Assembly: GCA_965198325.1 (NCBI GenBank)
Contig: CBDAPE010000019.1
Location: forward strand, 655,220-719,219
From: CBDAPE01 sp965198325
Lineage (GTDB): Bacteria; Pseudomonadota; Alphaproteobacteria; UBA828; JAPUJA01
Direction: 5' to 3'
Length of the DNA stretch: 64,000 nt
In this document: piece after piece, positions 29,110 to 38,435 of the stretch
Numbering within the stretch: position 1 is the first letter of the stretch
How the letters are laid out: every line of letters starts with the position of its first letter
The notes under the pieces: generated by a model
The model's database searches: none
Told to the model about the DNA's origin: nothing
Seen by the model: only the letters and a program-made list of their open reading frames with translations
Position numbers and translations under genes: made by a program

Positions 29110-29934
29110 TCATTTCGCGAGCCGTACGGCCGCGATGCGCCGTCGGCGGCGCAGGATCAACTCGACCACGAGCACTATGACCATCGAGATCGCGAAGATC
29201 AACGTACCCGCCGCGTTGGTCATGGGGTTTAATCCGGCGCGCAGCATGGTCCAGATTTCGACCGGCAGCGTGACGTCGAACTGGGCGTTGAGAAACGCGA
29301 TGATGAACTCGTCCCACGACAGCGTGAACGCGATGCCGAACGACGCCAGCAGCGCCGGCCACAGCAACGGCGCCGTGATCATCGTGATCACCTGCCATTC
29401 AGAGGCCCCGAGATCCCGTGCTGCGCGCTCGAGCGCGATCTGGTGGGCGCCCAACTGGCTGTAGATAATCCCGAATGCGATCGGCAGGTTGATCACCACA
29501 TGCCCGATCCCCACGGTCAGCAACGATTTCCCAATCCCTGCATGGTTGAAGGTCACGAGCAGGCCCATGGCGACGATCAGGTACGAGACGCTGAGCGGCG
29601 CCATGAGAAGCCAGTGGAACAGCCGCCGGCCCGGCACGCTATGGCGCGCCAGCGCCCAGGCGCCGAGAAAGCCCAGCGCGGTCGCTACCGCCGACGAAAT
29701 CACCGCGACCGAGATCGAATTGACCAGCGCCTCCATCGCCCGGCGGTTCTCGAACACGCGGTCGTACCATTGCAGAGAAAAGCCCTTGAAGGGCGGCGTC
29801 GGGAGGGTGCCGTCCTGGAACGAGAACAGCACGAGCACAGCCACGGGCAGCAGGATGAAGCCGTAGCACAGCACCAGGTAGGCGCTGGCCGGCGCGTTGC
29901 GCAGCGTGGCGAGCAACAGGGCGGTGCGGTTCAT
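29110..29934 (-). CDS. ABC transporter permease, PotC-like
   Basis: 274 residues from the ATG giving MNRTALLLATL. Six membrane segments and the EAA loop (ALERAARDLGASEWQVITMITAPLL) identify a binding-protein-dependent permease of the spermidine/putrescine or thiamine-type group. Its ATG overlaps the stop of the partner permease by one base (TGATG), so they are coupled. The open frame extends far upstream through the partner gene in another frame and is ignored there. Confidence 0.9.
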   Translation of the reverse strand: MNRTALLLATLRNAPASAYLVLCYGFILLPVAVLVLFSFQDGTLPTPPFKGFSLQWYDRVFENRRAMEALVNSISVAVISSAVATALGFLGAWALARHSVPGRRLFHWLLMAPLSVSYLIVAMGLLVTFNHAGIGKSLLTVGIGHVVINLPIAFGIIYSQLGAHQIALERAARDLGASEWQVITMITAPLLWPALLASFGIAFTLSWDEFIIAFLNAQFDVTLPVEIWTMLRAGLNPMTNAAGTLIFAISMVIVLVVELILRRRRRIAAVRLAK

Positions 29935-30824
29935 CAGACCCGCTCCATCTTCAGCCAGCGGGCGAAGGCAAAGAAGACGAGCGTGATCACCCCCATCATG
30001 ATCAGTCCCATCGAGGTCGCCATGGGAAAGTTCGCCCGCTTGCCGATCTGCATCATGATCGACTGGGGCATCAGCAGTTCCCGGTTGCCGCCCAGGATCT
30101 GGGGCGTGATGAAGTCGCCGATGGTGATCACGCAGGTCAGGAACGCGCCGATCGCGATTCCCGGAATGCTGAGCGGCAGGGTGATGCGCAGGAAGGCCGA
30201 GAACTTCGAGGCTCCCAGATCCGTCGCGGCGAACCGGTAGCTCGCCGGAATCTGGACGAGGTTGGCGTAGATCGCCAGCGTCAGCAGCATGATGAAGAAA
30301 TGCACGAAGCCGACCACCGTTGCGCCACGGTTGTAGGCAAGCGAGACCGGTTCGTCGACGATGCCGAGCCAGAGCAGGGCCGTGTTGATGGCGCCGTTTT
30401 CCGCCAACACCAGAAGCCAGGAATAGGAGCGCACGAGGTACGAGGTCCAGAACGGCAGCACCGCCAGGATCAGCGCGGTTCTCTGCCAGCGCGGCGACAC
30501 CTTGTAGGCCAGGATGTAAGCCAGCGGGTAGGCGAGCAGGATGCTGATCAGCACTGTAATTCCCGTCACTTCGAGCGAATTGAGCAGCGATTTCAGGAAA
30601 TGCCACTTGGAGAAGAAGCGTTCGTAATTCGCCGTCGTGAATTCGGTGATCAGTTCCGAGCCCCGCCGCTCCCAGAAGCTGTAGATCACCATCGAGACGA
30701 GGGGCACGATAAAGAAGAGCGAGACCCAGAGCGCTGCCGGAGCCAGCAACCCGTACCCTTTGAGAAGGGCGCCGGCGGACTGGCGGCGGCGGGTGGGTCG
30801 TGAGGCCTCGGCCGTGGCGGCCAT
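29934..30824 (-). CDS. ABC transporter permease, PotB-like
   Basis: 296 residues with six predicted membrane spans and the EAA loop AATDLGASKFSAFLRITLPLS. It pairs with the PotC-like permease to form the inner-membrane channel. No ATPase or periplasmic binding protein is present between the two amidohydrolases, so these subunits must be supplied from elsewhere or were lost. The neighbours suggest import of a substrate hydrolysed by the amidohydrolases. Confidence 0.9.
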   Translation of the reverse strand: MAATAEASRPTRRRQSAGALLKGYGLLAPAALWVSLFFIVPLVSMVIYSFWERRGSELITEFTTANYERFFSKWHFLKSLLNSLEVTGITVLISILLAYPLAYILAYKVSPRWQRTALILAVLPFWTSYLVRSYSWLLVLAENGAINTALLWLGIVDEPVSLAYNRGATVVGFVHFFIMLLTLAIYANLVQIPASYRFAATDLGASKFSAFLRITLPLSIPGIAIGAFLTCVITIGDFITPQILGGNRELLMPQSIMMQIGKRANFPMATSMGLIMMGVITLVFFAFARWLKMERV

Positions 30825-30836
30825 TCCCGTGCTCGT

Positions 30837-32380
30837 CTAGGTTAGGGAATTGACGGTGTAGCCCGGCGTCACATCCAGTGGGCCGTAATTTTCCTTGTAA
30901 TAGGCCTCGGCTTTCGGTCGCAGCTCGGCAAACAGGTCGTAGAACGCATGCATTTCGGGCGAGGGCGGCCCGGCCGCGATCGTGGCGAGTTCCCCTGCGA
31001 TCTCGGCTTCATCATGGCGCAGGTAAACGCCGTCCTTGACCATGATCTCGCCCGATACCATCACCGTGTCCACGTGCTCAGGCTGCGCGAGCCGCACGAC
31101 GATGTCCGTGACCGACGTGTCCGCCTCGAGATAGGGCTTGGAAATGCGGTCGAGGTCGAGAAACACTGCATCGGCGTCACGTCCCGGCAGCAGCGCCCCG
31201 ATCCGCTCGCCATAAGTCGTCGCCTTGGCACCCCCCAGTGTGGCGAAGCGCAGGATGTCCGCGGGTTCCGGGCAGGGGTCGTAGGGCGTCGGCGGGGGCA
31301 GCGGTGCAGCGCGTCGGCCAGGCGCATTTCCTGAAACATGTCGTGGTCGCTGTTAAGCGTGTTGCTGTCCAGGCCGAGAGCCACGGGCGTGCCGATCTCC
31401 AGCATCCGGGCGATCGGCGCAATGCCGTTGTGCAGCCGCAAGTTGGAGCTTGGATTGTGGCACACGGAGGTGCCCGTCTCCGCGCACAGCGCCATGTCGT
31501 CCTCGTTCAGCCAGCCGCCATGGCCGAGAGAGCTTTTCGGCCCGAGGATGCCGACATCGTCCAGGTGGGCCACGGCCGTCTTCCCGAAGGTTCGGAGGAA
31601 AAATTCCTTCTGGATTGGCGATTCCAGGCAGTGGATGTGGATGCCTACACCATTGGCCCCCGCCGCCTCCGCGATCCGGGCGAGAAGGTCGGGGCTGTCC
31701 CACGCGGGGCCCGAAGGGCCGTAGAGGATTTGAACATTCGGTTCGTCGGCGGCCGCCTCCAGGGTCTCGTCCATCAGTTCGAAAAAATTGTAGTCCGCAG
31801 GCGGGCTCAGGTCTTTCAGCGCCACGCGCAGCCTTCCAGCGAGATCGCCGGAAAGCGAATCGATGAAGCGCTCGTTGTCGTCGTAGATGAAAGTATTCTG
31901 ATCTTCGATACCCGGCGCGAAGGCGACCCGCATGCCGCAGTCCCGATAGGCCCTGATCGCATCGCGCACCTCCTCGCCCGGCCGCGCCCAGTCGCGTGCG
32001 TAGCCCAGATGCAAAACCGTGGTGACGCCCGAGCGAAGCTGGCGAATCGCCGAATAGAGCGTGTCGAGATAGTTGTCGAGCGGGTGCTGGCGCCAGTATT
32101 CGAAAAGCCAGGGCTCAAGATAGCCGTCGCGAACCCCCAATCGGTTGCCTGCGAGACCGCGCCCGTGATCGTAGGAATTGACCAGGCCCGGAATGACGAG
32201 ATGGGAGTCCGAGCCGATCACCTCCGCGTCGGGGTGGGCGCGCGTTAGCTCGTCGAAAGTCCCCACAACCTCGATGTTCCGGCCCGAGATCAGGACGCCG
32301 CCGTCCTCGATGAATCCGCCGTCCGGCAACGCGGCGGGGTCGCTCACGACGTAGCGACCTCTCAGCAGAACCTGTCCCAT
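30837..32380 (-). pseudogene. Frameshifted paralogue of the amidohydrolase
   Basis: The N-terminal part (MGQVLLRGRYVVSDP... to ALHRC) and the C-terminal part (PADILRFATLGGAKATTYGE...) are in different frames. The break is at about 31300-31303, where the minus strand reads CACCGC-TGCCCCC; restoring one C gives LHRLPPP, matching LHRLPQG in the intact paralogue. Restored, the protein would be 514 residues against 513. The first metal histidine motif is altered too (NSYDHGRG instead of NAHTHGRG), while HIHCLES and GHGGW remain. Either the copy is decaying or there is a one-base sequencing error; the changed HxH argues for divergence. Confidence 0.82.
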
Positions 32381-32507
32381 GGAATCGTCCCCCCTCGACC
32401 AATCTTGTTTCGTGCGTTCTCTGGTGAAACGGCGCTTCGACTTTCATGTTTTCGGGTGGTCGTTTCTTGTCTCATGGTAACGCCGTTGCGAAGGTCTCCA
32501 CAAGCAA

Positions 32508-32630
32508 ATGGGGCCCGCCGCAGTGCTCTCGGTGTCGTTCAACGGCAAGCCGCGGGACAAACTGCCGAACGGCGAAATCTTCTACGCGCTCCGCAAAGGC
32601 CCAGTGGGTTGTCCTATAACCAGCCGGAGA
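32508..32630 (+). pseudogene. IS3-type transposase (OrfB) C-terminal fragment
   Basis: The frame reads SFNGKPRDKLPNGEIFYALR, the end of the integrase domain of IS3-group transposases (usual form E-SFNGKLRDE-LN-E-F). A frame change follows, after which KAQWVV continues the family sequence. Nothing of the catalytic core remains. It marks the left border of the accessory island. Confidence 0.6.
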
Positions 32631-33005
32631 TCCAGATTGAGGCAACGCGGGCAATCGACAAGGAGGTCGAATGTTGTCGGGCTCATGGAATTCGGTCCCG
32701 GATCCGATGGACCGTAGAGCAAGTTGCGACCAGACATAACAGGAGAAGCCTGTCGTCTCTTGACGAAGACGGCAAACGTTCGGCTCGCTTAATCCGGGAT
32801 TCCCCATATGGAACCCTCCCAGCCCGTTGAGTGTGGCTCGACACCGCTCGACGTGCAATTTGCCTTCGAATGACAGCCATCTTCGCGGCGAGCCGGATGA
32901 TTGAGGACCAATTGGCGGCGTTGGTGGCGCGGAATGGCATTTTTGCCGGCGATCCGGGCGCACCGATCCTGTCGGCGGCGACGCGAAGGAACGAGGTGCC
33001 GTCGC
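32631..33005. other. Non-coding stretch left of the IS1380 transposase
   Basis: About 375 bases with short open frames only. I see no family and no clear terminal repeat of the IS. It probably contains the left end of the IS1380 element plus older debris. Confidence 0.4.
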
Positions 33006-34355
33006 TCATGCCGGGGCTGGCGGCGGCCTGAGCCGGTCGATACGGCGCAGGATGTCGGCGAACAGGTCACGAGGAATGACAACCTCGGCCATCTGGAACG
33101 TGACGTAGCGCCCGTGGCGCACGATCTTCGCTCCGATCTTGATGAGCTTCTCTCGCAGGCTGGTCAGTGACCACTGTTTCACGGCATCGGGCAGCGCGAG
33201 GGTGCGCATGAAGTTGCCGAGGTTGTAAGCGAGCGCGTGAAGCTGGAGGCGAACGGCATTGTGGTCGAACCTGCGGCACGACAGGCGTGTCCACCGGATC
33301 GCGTTTTTGCCCTCCTTGATCCAGTGCTCAGCCGTGCCGCGCTGATTGTAGAACGCGACCACCCGCTCGGCAGGGCGGCCCAGGTTGGTGACTATGAACC
33401 CGACCCTCGGGTACAACTCACCCGGATGCCACTCGACCTTGGCGACGATGCGGCGGGGCTTGTCCCAGGTTCCGGCCTGATAACTGAAGCTGGCATGATA
33501 CCGGCGCACGTCCTTGGGCGGCCTGCCGACGGGGCGCTTCAGGAGATGAGCGATGCTCTCTTGCAGCACCTTGTTGGCGGGCAGCCGGATGGCGTAGAGC
33601 ATGCCTTCGGCTTCGAGGTAGTCGTAGATCTCCGGTGAGGCGAAGGCCGCATCGCCGCGGAAGTAGAGGCGGATGGCTCGTTCCTTGTAACGTTCGACCA
33701 CCGGTACCAGGACATCACGCCATCCGTGGGCGCTGTGCACGTTGCCGGGGCGCAGCGCGCAACGCTCCAGATCGCCGAACTGGTTGAACACGAACAGCGG
33801 GTGATAGCAGGTGCAGCCGAAGTGGCCGTTATAGGCCGTGCCCTCCTGCTCACCGAATGTCGGGCTGACGGAGCTGTCCATGTCGAGCACCACGCGCCTC
33901 GGCGGATCGTGGTCGTGAACCCGGTCGATCCACGTCCCCGACAGGTCCGCAAGGGCCGCGAGGTTCTCGTTGTTCGCCAGCAGCTCGGTCTCGAACCGCC
34001 CCATCTGGCTGGTCGATGCCCCGCCGCGCTCGACCGCCTTGCCGCCGACGATCCAGCGCATCGCGGGATCACGCCCGAGCCGGTCGGCGTCGTTGACATC
34101 CTCGTAGCCGGCGAGACGCCCATAGACGGACTGGCGAAGGAGACTGACGATGCCGTGCCAGCCGTTCCTGCCTGTGCGGCTATCCGCGAGCACGCCGCCC
34201 GCCAGTGCGGTCAGCCCGAGCGCGTCGTCCAGTTCGCGATAAGCGAGCAACCCCGCGTCAGAGGTCACCTGCGATCCGTGGAACTCCAGTTTCAGGCGGC
34301 GGTCGAAAAGGGGCCGGAGTGGCCCATGATCCGATTCACCCTCCGGGTTCCGCAT
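33006..34355 (-). mobile_element. IS1380-family transposase, apparently complete
   Basis: 449 residues, full length for the family. It has the N-terminal LFDRRLKLEFHGSQVTSDAGLLAYRELDDALGL, a DDE catalytic domain with VVLDMDSSVSPTFGEQEG, LYFRGDAAFASPEIYDYLE and AEHWIKEGKNAI, and a C-terminal LKIG/RHGRYV region. The element interrupts the 3' end of the DNA methyltransferase gene. The 56 bases beyond the start codon carry the right end of the IS; I could not define both terminal repeats by eye. Confidence 0.9.
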
Positions 34356-34411
34356 CCGAGCCGCCCTCCGACACCCTCAAGCCAGTGATTCTTGTAGCAG
34401 AATCGTGCCAA

Positions 34412-35572
34412 TCAGGCATCAGGCGAAGCGGTCACTTGGGAAATGCGGGCTAAGATAAACCGACGGCTCCCGCCATCATTCTGGTTGGCGTCTAGCACCG
34501 CGTGTGCCGTAGTTGCAGAGCCGGAAAAGGAATCAAGAAACAACGCGTTTTTGTTATCGATAAGAGAAATAATTTTCTTGACGAGATTTACTGGTTTGGG
34601 ATTGTCGAAGACGGCCTTTCCAAATATCTGCTTTACAGCTCTGCCTCCATCGTCTGATGAACCAACTACTGACCAGTTCCAGACGTCCACCGGAACCATC
34701 TTGTTTGATTCCGAGAGATATAGCTTAAGTCGTGGGTATTCTGCATTACCGTCTTGTCCCCACCAAAGGCGTTGCTCTCTTATGTGTCTCTCGTGTTCCA
34801 ACGGTGAATACTTCCATGCATGCGTCGGATGTTCAATTTCCTTACCATCGCTTGGTCGCTCAATGACGTAGACCAAATTAGGTCTCTTTTCCTTTGAAGC
34901 AGGATTTACATATGACGAGGTAATCCACGGACCGAGCGGATCGTTATCAGGATTTGTATAACCTTCGTCAGCCATATCTGTTCGAGGCTCTTTCACTGAA
35001 TCGACAGCTTCGCTTCTACGGTAAACAATGACGTAATCTTTCATTGAGTAGAAACGACTTGCATTATTGGAGCGCGTATAGCGTTTCACCCATGAAATCG
35101 TGGCCAAGAAACATTCAGCGCCAAACAGTTCGTCCAAGATAGCGCGGGCATGGTGCAGCTCGTTGTCATCAAGGGTCATAAAAAACAAGCCAGTATCGGC
35201 CAACAATTCGTGCAGTAGCCGTAGTCTCGGCCACATCATCGCGCACCACTTGTCGTGGCGGAGACCATCTTCGATCCCAACTGGATTGGCATCCAGCCAT
35301 TCCCTGATCATCGGCGCGTTGACATTGTCGTTGTAGCACCAGCCCTCGTTGCCGGTGTTGTAGGGCGGATCGATGAAGATGCAGTCTACCTTGCCCGCGT
35401 AGAGCGGCAGAAGCGCTTTCAGCGCATGCAGATTGTCCCCGTGGACGATCAGGTTGCCGTCGAGAGACGGCTCCCCAACTCCCTTTTCTGCGTGCATGAC
35501 CAGAGGCCGGAACGGCACCGATAGGTGATGGTTGTAGACAAACTCCTTGCCCTTGAAATTCAGCTCTGTCAT
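34412..35572 (-). pseudogene. Type III-like adenine DNA methyltransferase (Mod), C-terminus lost to the IS1380
   Basis: 386 residues remain. The order of motifs is that of beta-class N6-adenine methyltransferases: catalytic DPPYNTGNEGW near residue 69, then late in the chain the SAM-binding LDSFSGSATTAHAVL (usually FAGSGTT). After GGSRRFIL the sequence turns into IS-derived residues and stops, where Mod proteins normally continue for 100 or more residues including the rest of the C-terminal domain. GC is clearly lower than in the flanks. No Res endonuclease gene is present. Function is probably lost or impaired. Confidence 0.83.
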
Positions 35573-35722
35573 GCGTGAATCCCCATTCCGTGTTATGCAC
35601 CGTAGCCGACCAAGCGGCCTGTCTTTGCCCGGCGTGTCGCCCCCTGAACCTGCTTTCCGGCAATTTCCGACATATTGTGTCGCAACGGAAGCGAATCTCG
35701 AAGCCTCATCGGTGTGCTCCCT

Positions 35723-35941
35723 TTATTGCCTTCGCAATGATATGTCGAGGTCGAAGGGCTGGGCCTTCCCCCAAGCCAGCACGTCGTGCTCGGCGACGCC
35801 GGCTTCGGCGAGCGGTAGCGCCGCGTGCGCGCCGGTGTGCGAGCCGCAGTTCATCGCCCGCATCCGGGAGACACGGCGCGGCTCGTCGGCGTACAGCCCG
35901 ATGACCGCGTGCCAGCGCTTCAGGCCACTCGCAGGGGACAT
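35723..35941 (-). pseudogene. Fragment of a PAPS-reductase/DndC-like ATP-pyrophosphatase family protein
   Basis: The fragment reads AVIGLYADEPRRVSRMR...LPLAEAGVAEHDVLAWGKAQPFDLDI. This matches the middle of the phosphoadenosine-phosphosulfate reductase-like family found on phages and islands (usual form IG-R-DEPRR..., PLA-AGVT--DV--FW--QPFDL). The N-terminal PP-loop and the C-terminal cysteine motif are missing. A truncated, non-functional relic. Confidence 0.55.
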
Positions 35942-35954
35942 CTTTGCTCCGCCG

Positions 35955-36362
35955 TTAACACTGACGGGGGACAGATATCTCAAACAGACGAATGCCATCT
36001 TGCTGGTCTTGTGAGAGCTCCAATGGGGAATCGGATGAGACAGGATAGATTCGAGCAGACTCCCATTCCTCTTCCCTGACGCTGGTTGCGACACCAATGT
36101 TGACGCCGCGATCGCGAAGTCGGTCGATCAGCGGTTCAGCCTCGAACAAAAACACTTCATCGATGCCCCACGGACGAGTGGCGTCGTTGGAGTTCATGGC
36201 CATGGATTTGGGCCCTGTCAGCACTAGGTAGTAGTCCGGCACATATTCCAGGCGAACATCAAGCAGCCCTTCCCGCTTGCCGTACATCTTGATGTTGACG
36301 GATTTTCCAGCGAGCGGGCCGGCCCTAAAACGGCCATCATTGCCCGGATGGACAGCCGATGA
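35955..36362 (-). pseudogene. Hypothetical protein, 5' end replaced by a repeat
   Basis: The frame reads SSAVHPGNDGRFRAGPLAGKSVNIKMYGKREGLLDV and later PWGIDEVFLFEAEPLIDRLRDRGVNIGVATSVREEEW. The residues before SSAVHPGN (GVNPVNLTK) are encoded by the inverted repeat next door, so the original N-terminus is gone. The fold is not identified. The body resembles conserved hypothetical proteins carried on islands near restriction genes; I do not assign a function. Confidence 0.5.
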
Positions 36363-36493
36363 CTTTGTCAAGTTAACCGGATTCACTCCTAAACCTCGGT
36401 AAAATCTCGATGGCTGCTCCACGCAATTTCAATGACTTAGCCTCATGGAGAAATGCCGAAAACAGCCTACAATCAGTTAACTTGACAATGCCC
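36363..36493. repeat. Inverted-repeat element, copy 1
   Basis: Bounded by CTTTGTCAAGTTAACCGG (36363-36380) and GTTAACTTGACAATGCCC (36476-36493), inverted with respect to each other over TTGTCAAGTTAAC. The 95 bases inside show no gene. The same two ends occur in reverse orientation near 41.3 kb. Confidence 0.65.
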
Positions 36494-36562
36494 TCCCCCT
36501 GAAAAAAGCTCATAGAAGAGGTTCACTTTTGACTCCCTGGCTCCTCTAGACATGACGGTGTT

Positions 36563-37345
36563 TCAAAATGGAATTTCGTCCTCAAAATCCTCAGGATCAG
36601 ACTTTTCCTTTTTGTTCAAAATAAATAACTTTTCATTCTCTTCAATCCATTCCCACCCCAGCGCAGTAAGTTGAACCCCTTCATATTTTTCATTGTTTTG
36701 TTCATCAAACATATCTATTGGTTCCACAAATTCTTTTTTTAGAAGTCTACGAAATGCTAGCCCGAAACCTACAGGCGTTAGACCGGAACCTTCCGCGTCG
36801 TTTTTAACGGAAAACAAACTCGTTCCGCTTTCCGGAATCGCTGTATCTCCTGCAAGAACTGCAAGAACCAAGAGTTCATGTTGGCTAAGACCTTTTGTTG
36901 CGGCGACTTGTTCCGTCTCGGCAACTTGTTTCAGTGAGAGGGCCTTTGTTAGCAGCGCCGTTGCTCTTTGAGATATCTGTTGCCCTAGTTCTCTGAAATC
37001 ACCCGGAGATTCGGAACTGTAACGGATTACCGTCCGGTGTTGTATGTCAAATGGGAATTTGTCCTTCCTTTCGTCCGAGCAAATCATGATAACGGGACGG
37101 TCTGCGGCGAACGCATATCCTAATTCATACCAGACATTGGGATTGTCTGTAGTTATGTCGGCAAGACAGATGGCTGATTTAGCAATGCCAGCCTCAATTG
37201 CGTCGATTGGGACATCAACACTAGGATCTTCATCAACGCGATACGCTTGAAGATCCGCGTCCTGCAAGGCGGGCTTGCAAACTTCTGTGAAACGTTTGTC
37301 GAATTTTCCCGAATCAAAAGGCTGTATTACGAAACAGGTCCGCAT
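36563..37345 (-). CDS. TIR-like/nucleoside-deoxyribosyltransferase-like nucleotide-processing protein
   Basis: 260 residues. The N-terminal half has CFVIQPFDSGKFDKRF (residues 4-19) and ADITTDNPNVWYELGYAFA (about 62-80). This is the flavodoxin-like fold shared by deoxyribosyltransferases and prokaryotic TIR-like domains, with a Glu in the NPNVWYELG motif at the expected active site. The C-terminal part is helical and acidic (ends SDPEDFEDEIPF) and may be a sensor or partner-binding region. GC is low. Related domains act as NAD or nucleotide hydrolases in defence; the activity here is inference. It is a single gene with a spacious leader. Confidence 0.75.
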   Translation of the reverse strand: MRTCFVIQPFDSGKFDKRFTEVCKPALQDADLQAYRVDEDPSVDVPIDAIEAGIAKSAICLADITTDNPNVWYELGYAFAADRPVIMICSDERKDKFPFDIQHRTVIRYSSESPGDFRELGQQISQRATALLTKALSLKQVAETEQVAATKGLSQHELLVLAVLAGDTAIPESGTSLFSVKNDAEGSGLTPVGFGLAFRRLLKKEFVEPIDMFDEQNNEKYEGVQLTALGWEWIEENEKLFILNKKEKSDPEDFEDEIPF

Positions 37346-37634
37346 CGCAATATCTCCTAGAACTTAGGTAATCCACTCCGTTACTCCTGCTCACCGTGTT
37401 GTTTCGGGTTTCATGAGTCGAAAGTCCGTATGCAGTCTAAGAAGCGCTTGCGTCGGGTACACCGTCACGGCCATGGAGGCGACGCCGCAAGGCTGGGAGC
37501 CGTCGCGGCGATTGAGTGGAACAACGGGGCCACAATCATGGCTACTTTACGGCATCGCCGTCCCAGCGGAAGGGATAACAGAATGGCTCGCGCCGTGCAA
37601 GCAGGCGGTGACGGTGATGATCCGCACACAACCA
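37346..37634. other. Gene-free stretch between the TIR-like gene and repeat M1
   Basis: About 290 bases. Only short open frames without family resemblance are seen. Confidence 0.4.
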
Positions 37635-37870
37635 GTCCCTCCCAATTATTCCATCTGCGGCAGAAGCCTTGGAATTTTGCATCACCCTCGGGCACCCATC
37701 CGACAGGCATAAAATCATCGAAACCCTCCCCGCCGTCTTCCGCGAACTCTTCGTCGGTCGCGCGGCGCCACACACAGAACCTCTTGCCCTCCGCCAGCAG
37801 GGAGCCGTCCTGAAGCGGAAAAAGTCCCGGCCAGCGCTTCGGATGTCCGATGGAATAAATAGAAGGGACA
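37635..37870 (+). mobile_element. MITE-like element M1 (variant core, 236 bp)
   Basis: Left end GTCCCTCCCAATTATTCC, right end GGAATAAATAGAAGGGACA: imperfect inverted ends of the island-wide family. The core (reading KIIETLPAVFRELFVGRAAPHTE in one frame) is about 90% identical to the core of M2 at 48.4 kb but unlike the core of the 250-bp copies. It truncates the IS3-type transposase fragment to its right. Confidence 0.75.
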
Positions 37871-38276
37871 ATCAGGCTGCGATCAGGCGAAGGTCGTCCA
37901 TAAGCCGCGGCCGTTGTCCGACAACGGATCCAGCTATATCTCCGGCGACTTGGCCGAATGGCTCGATGATCAGAGCATGGAGCATGTCCGTGGCGCCCCT
38001 TACCACCCCCAGACCCAGGGCAAGATCGAGCGCTGGCACCAGACGCTGAAGAACCGGATCCTGCTCGAGAACTATTATCTGCCCGGTGATCTCGAAGCCC
38101 AGCTCGGCGCCTTCGTCGAGCACTACAACCACCGGTGCTACCACGAGAGCTTGAATAACCTCACGCCCGCCGATGTCTACTTCGGGTGCGGCCAAACCAT
38201 CCTGCTGGAAAGGGAAAGGATCAAACCAAAGACCATCGAGCACCGGCGCTTGCAACATCGCGACGCCGTTGCCTAA
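37871..38276 (+). pseudogene. IS3-family transposase C-terminal fragment
   Basis: The frame reads LSDNGSSYISGDLAEWLDDQSMEHVRGAPYHPQTQGKIERWHQTLKNRILLENYY and ends normally with HRDAVA. This holds the second Asp and the Glu of the DDE triad of an IS3-group OrfB. The upstream half is missing and begins right at the M1 right end (QAKVVHKPRP, with a one-base slip). It is a different IS3 lineage from the 32.5 kb fragment. Confidence 0.85.
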
Positions 38277-38435
38277 ATTATCAACCAGGTGAGCCAGAGC
38301 CTCCGTTATTCTAGGCCCCACCCTACCTCAGATCATCTGACGACGGACAGGCGGAGAAACCATCAATGCACTAACATTCAACCTGGACCACCCGTTGGAG
38401 GCAGGTCAGATCTGTATCGTTAGGTTTGAATTCAG

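Noticed and set aside
34412..35572. Complete type III restriction-modification system
   Set aside because: No Res helicase/nuclease gene in either direction and the Mod C-terminus is missing.
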